This document shows, one piece after another, positions 61,952 through 64,000 of a DNA stretch of 64,000 nt. Each line of letters starts with the position of its first letter. The first letter of the stretch is position 1. This stretch comes from an uncultured Bacteroidia bacterium (GTDB lineage Bacteria > Bacteroidota > Bacteroidia > Bacteroidales > Prolixibacteraceae): assembly GCA_903923905.1 (NCBI GenBank), contig CAIXZH010000116.1, positions 1-64,000 on the forward strand. The letters are read 5' to 3'. The notes under the pieces are model-generated. The model did no database searches, was not told the origin of the DNA, and saw only the letters and a program-made list of their open reading frames with translations. The position numbers and the translations under genes were made by a program.

Positions 61952-64000
61952 TTACAATCCCATTTTGGCCCTGAATTTCATGTTTCCGCGTGGTTTGTTC
62001 CATTTAATAGAATTCATGTTTTCGGTTACAGTTGCCCCGGATGCCGGATTGACCGATTTTACCTTAAGATCTTCGGGCAGCCGGATATGCATTTCAACCC
62101 ATTTCGGCGGAAATTTATTATCCAGGATTATTTTTCCGGTGACTGCAGATGTGGCTGAATCATAGCACAATTCATAGGAAATAATTCCAAAATGTGTGGA
62201 GGCATCCTGAATGCCGACCAGCTTTCCCGAGCCCAGCCAATCGGGGTCAGTACCCAAAGCAAGGTCAAGCCCGTCCCCGTTTTCGAGCACAAGCATGTCC
62301 CGGATAGCCCTGACAACTGCCACGGGTGTCCAGAGATGCTGACGGTCACCCGAACATTTGGTGGTTCCGGGTTCCTGTCCGCGTTCCTCGCACCAGGTAT
62401 AGAGTGGTGTGGCGTGGTTGAGCGTCGAATAAAGATACTTAGCGGCTGCATTTCCATTTCCCCGGGCCAGATGGGTTTCGGCCACATTGTCGAGGGTGAT
62501 TGCCACCCAGGCACCATCAACCATCCATCCGGTATGAATTGGCTGACCCCCTTTGCTGATATTGGCTTCTATCTTATGGAGAGTGCCTGTGACCAATTCG
62601 TGACCGGCGGGAACCAATCCGCAGGGTGTCACGATATTCAGCGCCCCCCAGCAACTGCCGGTTTTCTTGCCCGGAACCCCCGGAATCCACCGGTAATCCG
62701 CTTCCCTGATCGCCCCTTTATCGAGTGCGGTCATCAGGTCATTGAAGGCTGTTTGAAAGATTTTTTTGAGTTCGGAGAGGTCATTTGTTTTGCCGAGAAT
62801 TTCAGCGGCTTCGAGGGTGCACCGATCGGCGTATACTGACCAGATATTATGTGGGAAAAATACCCCGTAGTTGTCATCGTCGTTCATCAACCCGCAATCG
62901 CCAAATCCTCTTGGCATTAGGCCATACGTTGCTAAACTCCGGTTCTCCTCCAGCCTTGTCCTTTCACGCTGGCTTTCCTGCCACCGCGAGCTTGAAATCA
63001 TATGCGGATAAACCCCGGAGAGCCAGGCAATATCTCTGGTATTCCGGTAGTGTTCCATAACTGCCCACGACTTGAAACCCGCAGCGGCCCAGAACGTGTG
63101 GCACCATCCTCTCCGGTCTGCCCAGCAACCATCCGACTCCTGCATCTTAATGGAAATGGCTGATTCCTGAGCAGCCTCTTTATACAATCCATTTTGATCC
63201 AAAGCCACAGCGACGATAAGCGGTTCACCCGAATTGCCGGTTCGGTAAACCTCTGTGCCCGGTACCCCAATAATATTTCCATCGGCCAATGGCTCACGCA
63301 TAATAAACAGGTCTGCCAAACAGGCCAGGTAGCCATTGGATACCCCTTTGTCGGGAATGGTCAGCTTTGAAGCCCGTTTCAACAAATTATCCCACTCCAG
63401 TTTCCCGGAATCTATCTCTTCCTGCCAGTTTCGTCTACGCAATGACTGGAGATCCGCTCCATAGCCGTGGTATGGCCGGATAAGCCATCCCCGGCGGGTT
63501 TCCCCGGGGTTCAGATTCCAAACCATAATCATTTTTTTAGGTCCCGGAGGCAGATGGTCGGATTGCATGGAATAAGAATCAGCACCCAATCCCAGAATTA
63601 AGATGCGGTCCGCTCTGTCGTTCCATCCGGCTAAGATATGGTCTCCCACATTCCAATTCGGGTCTATCCAGGCGGGGTTCTCTCCCCAGCTGCCCGAATC
63701 ACACCGGAACGCATACTGATGGGCAAGGAGATCGGAATTTGTGAGCGTGATCCGAATGATCGCTGCAGTTATACCCCCGAGAACTTCCAGTTTTACCACT
63801 CCTGAATGATCTTCATAAATGTTTTCCAAACCCGGAAGAACCTCCTCAAAACGTGTCCATCGGCTGGTTGAAAAAGGCTTTCCATCGATTTCGGGCGTAA
63901 GCTGAATATTCCATAAGGTAGGTGGAGTCCGGAAGGCGAGGGGCGGGTAATTGGACATCGCCAGGCTGTCATAGGTCCATGATATTTTCAGAGTGCCAGG
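61952..64000 (-). CDS. Six-hairpin glycosidase-like protein, partial at the right edge
   Basis: The track starts at ATG 63958, but the frame continues open to the window edge (PGTLKISWTYDSLA before the ATG), so the true start is probably outside. The visible 682 residues have an N-terminal beta domain and an (alpha/alpha)6-type barrel with repeated helices, including GEPLIVAVALDQNGLYKEAAQ, SDGCWADRRGWCHTFWAA and WMVDGAWVAITLDNVAETHLARGNG. A C-terminal beta domain contains EMHIRLPEDLKVKSVNPASGA. It resembles rhamnosidase- or amylo-glucosidase-like six-hairpin enzymes, but I could not place it in a GH family. Convergent with the redox operon. Confidence 0.6.
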   Translation of the reverse strand, partial: PGTLKISWTYDSLAMSNYPPLAFRTPPTLWNIQLTPEIDGKPFSTSRWTRFEEVLPGLENIYEDHSGVVKLEVLGGITAAIIRITLTNSDLLAHQYAFRCDSGSWGENPAWIDPNWNVGDHILAGWNDRADRILILGLGADSYSMQSDHLPPGPKKMIMVWNLNPGETRRGWLIRPYHGYGADLQSLRRRNWQEEIDSGKLEWDNLLKRASKLTIPDKGVSNGYLACLADLFIMREPLADGNIIGVPGTEVYRTGNSGEPLIVAVALDQNGLYKEAAQESAISIKMQESDGCWADRRGWCHTFWAAAGFKSWAVMEHYRNTRDIAWLSGVYPHMISSSRWQESQRERTRLEENRSLATYGLMPRGFGDCGLMNDDDNYGVFFPHNIWSVYADRCTLEAAEILGKTNDLSELKKIFQTAFNDLMTALDKGAIREADYRWIPGVPGKKTGSCWGALNIVTPCGLVPAGHELVTGTLHKIEANISKGGQPIHTGWMVDGAWVAITLDNVAETHLARGNGNAAAKYLYSTLNHATPLYTWCEERGQEPGTTKCSGDRQHLWTPVAVVRAIRDMLVLENGDGLDLALGTDPDWLGSGKLVGIQDASTHFGIISYELCYDSATSAVTGKIILDNKFPPKWVEMHIRLPEDLKVKSVNPASGATVTENMNSIKWNKPRGNMKFRAKMGL

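Overview
The window looks like a chromosomal segment of a free-living, glycan-degrading member of the Bacteroidota (roughly 42% GC by eye). The order cannot be fixed from sequence alone, although gene content resembles Bacteroidales/Marinilabiliales. Four things support the phylum. A tRNA-Val gene has an exact Bacteroidota-type promoter (TTTG-N19-TATCTTTG), and the same TAnnTTTG -7 element recurs before many genes. Most starts lack a Shine-Dalgarno sequence. The two-component pair is RprX/RprY-like. Many products are secreted proteins, lipoproteins or glycoside hydrolases. No CRISPR array, prophage, rRNA operon or origin was seen.

Layout. 0-4.2 kb: an IMP dehydrogenase of unusual type, an ammonium channel and MscL. 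4.2-14.1 kb: a minus-strand operon (GH3, aldo-keto reductase, Zn dehydrogenase, lactonase, GH29 fucosidase, esterase) that reads as deglycosylation plus oxidative catabolism of L-fucose or a similar sugar, with a LacI-type regulator and a palindromic operator candidate nearby. 14.2-20.6 kb: a housekeeping run nadB-nadC-coaX-lptC-ppiD preceded by a tiny OST-HTH/LOTUS-like protein. 20.7-24.0 kb: a two-component system divergent from a secreted proline-rich protein. 24-25.6 kb: a Tat-exported Gfo/Idh/MocA oxidoreductase with a leader element. 26-36.3 kb: a cell-wall salvage module, with NamZ-type muramidase and a sodium:solute symporter divergent from a fused NagZ-AmiE-like enzyme, followed by three secreted proteins of less clear role. 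36.5-39.5 kb: small proteins, tRNA-Val, an ISL3-like transposase remnant and a DUF4402-like protein. 39.6-44.8 kb: a candidate small RNA, a CheB-CheR-PAS protein, a PAS histidine kinase and a flavin reductase-rubredoxin fusion. 45.2-52.5 kb: a degrading zone with three genes broken by in-frame stops or frameshifts (cupin, L-rhamnose/fucose mutarotase, four-helix-bundle/S23), interspersed with intact genes (GH29, SPFH, CBM9-like, UroD-like) and heptamer repeat arrays. 52.5-57.3 kb: GH38 alpha-mannosidase and a cellobiose/mannobiose-type 2-epimerase. 57.5-61.7 kb: a redox operon (tetraheme cytochrome c, four-cluster ferredoxin, NrfD-like membrane protein, large membrane protein) with no molybdopterin subunit. 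61.9-64 kb: a six-hairpin glycosidase-like gene running off the right edge.

Most notable observations: (1) the IMP dehydrogenase matches the Tritrichomonas foetus enzyme residue for residue at the catalytic positions; (2) a minus-strand small RNA candidate at 39.63-39.71 kb has both a consensus promoter and a hairpin terminator; (3) two 23-codon leader ORFs sharing conserved DNA lie upstream of two carbohydrate genes; (4) heptamer arrays flank a broken S23/Avd-like gene and supply its C-terminal codons; (5) the muropeptide salvage module combines NagZ and AmiE activities in one chain; (6) the redox operon lacks a catalytic subunit. Assignments rest on motif reading and remembered family features; no database search was run.
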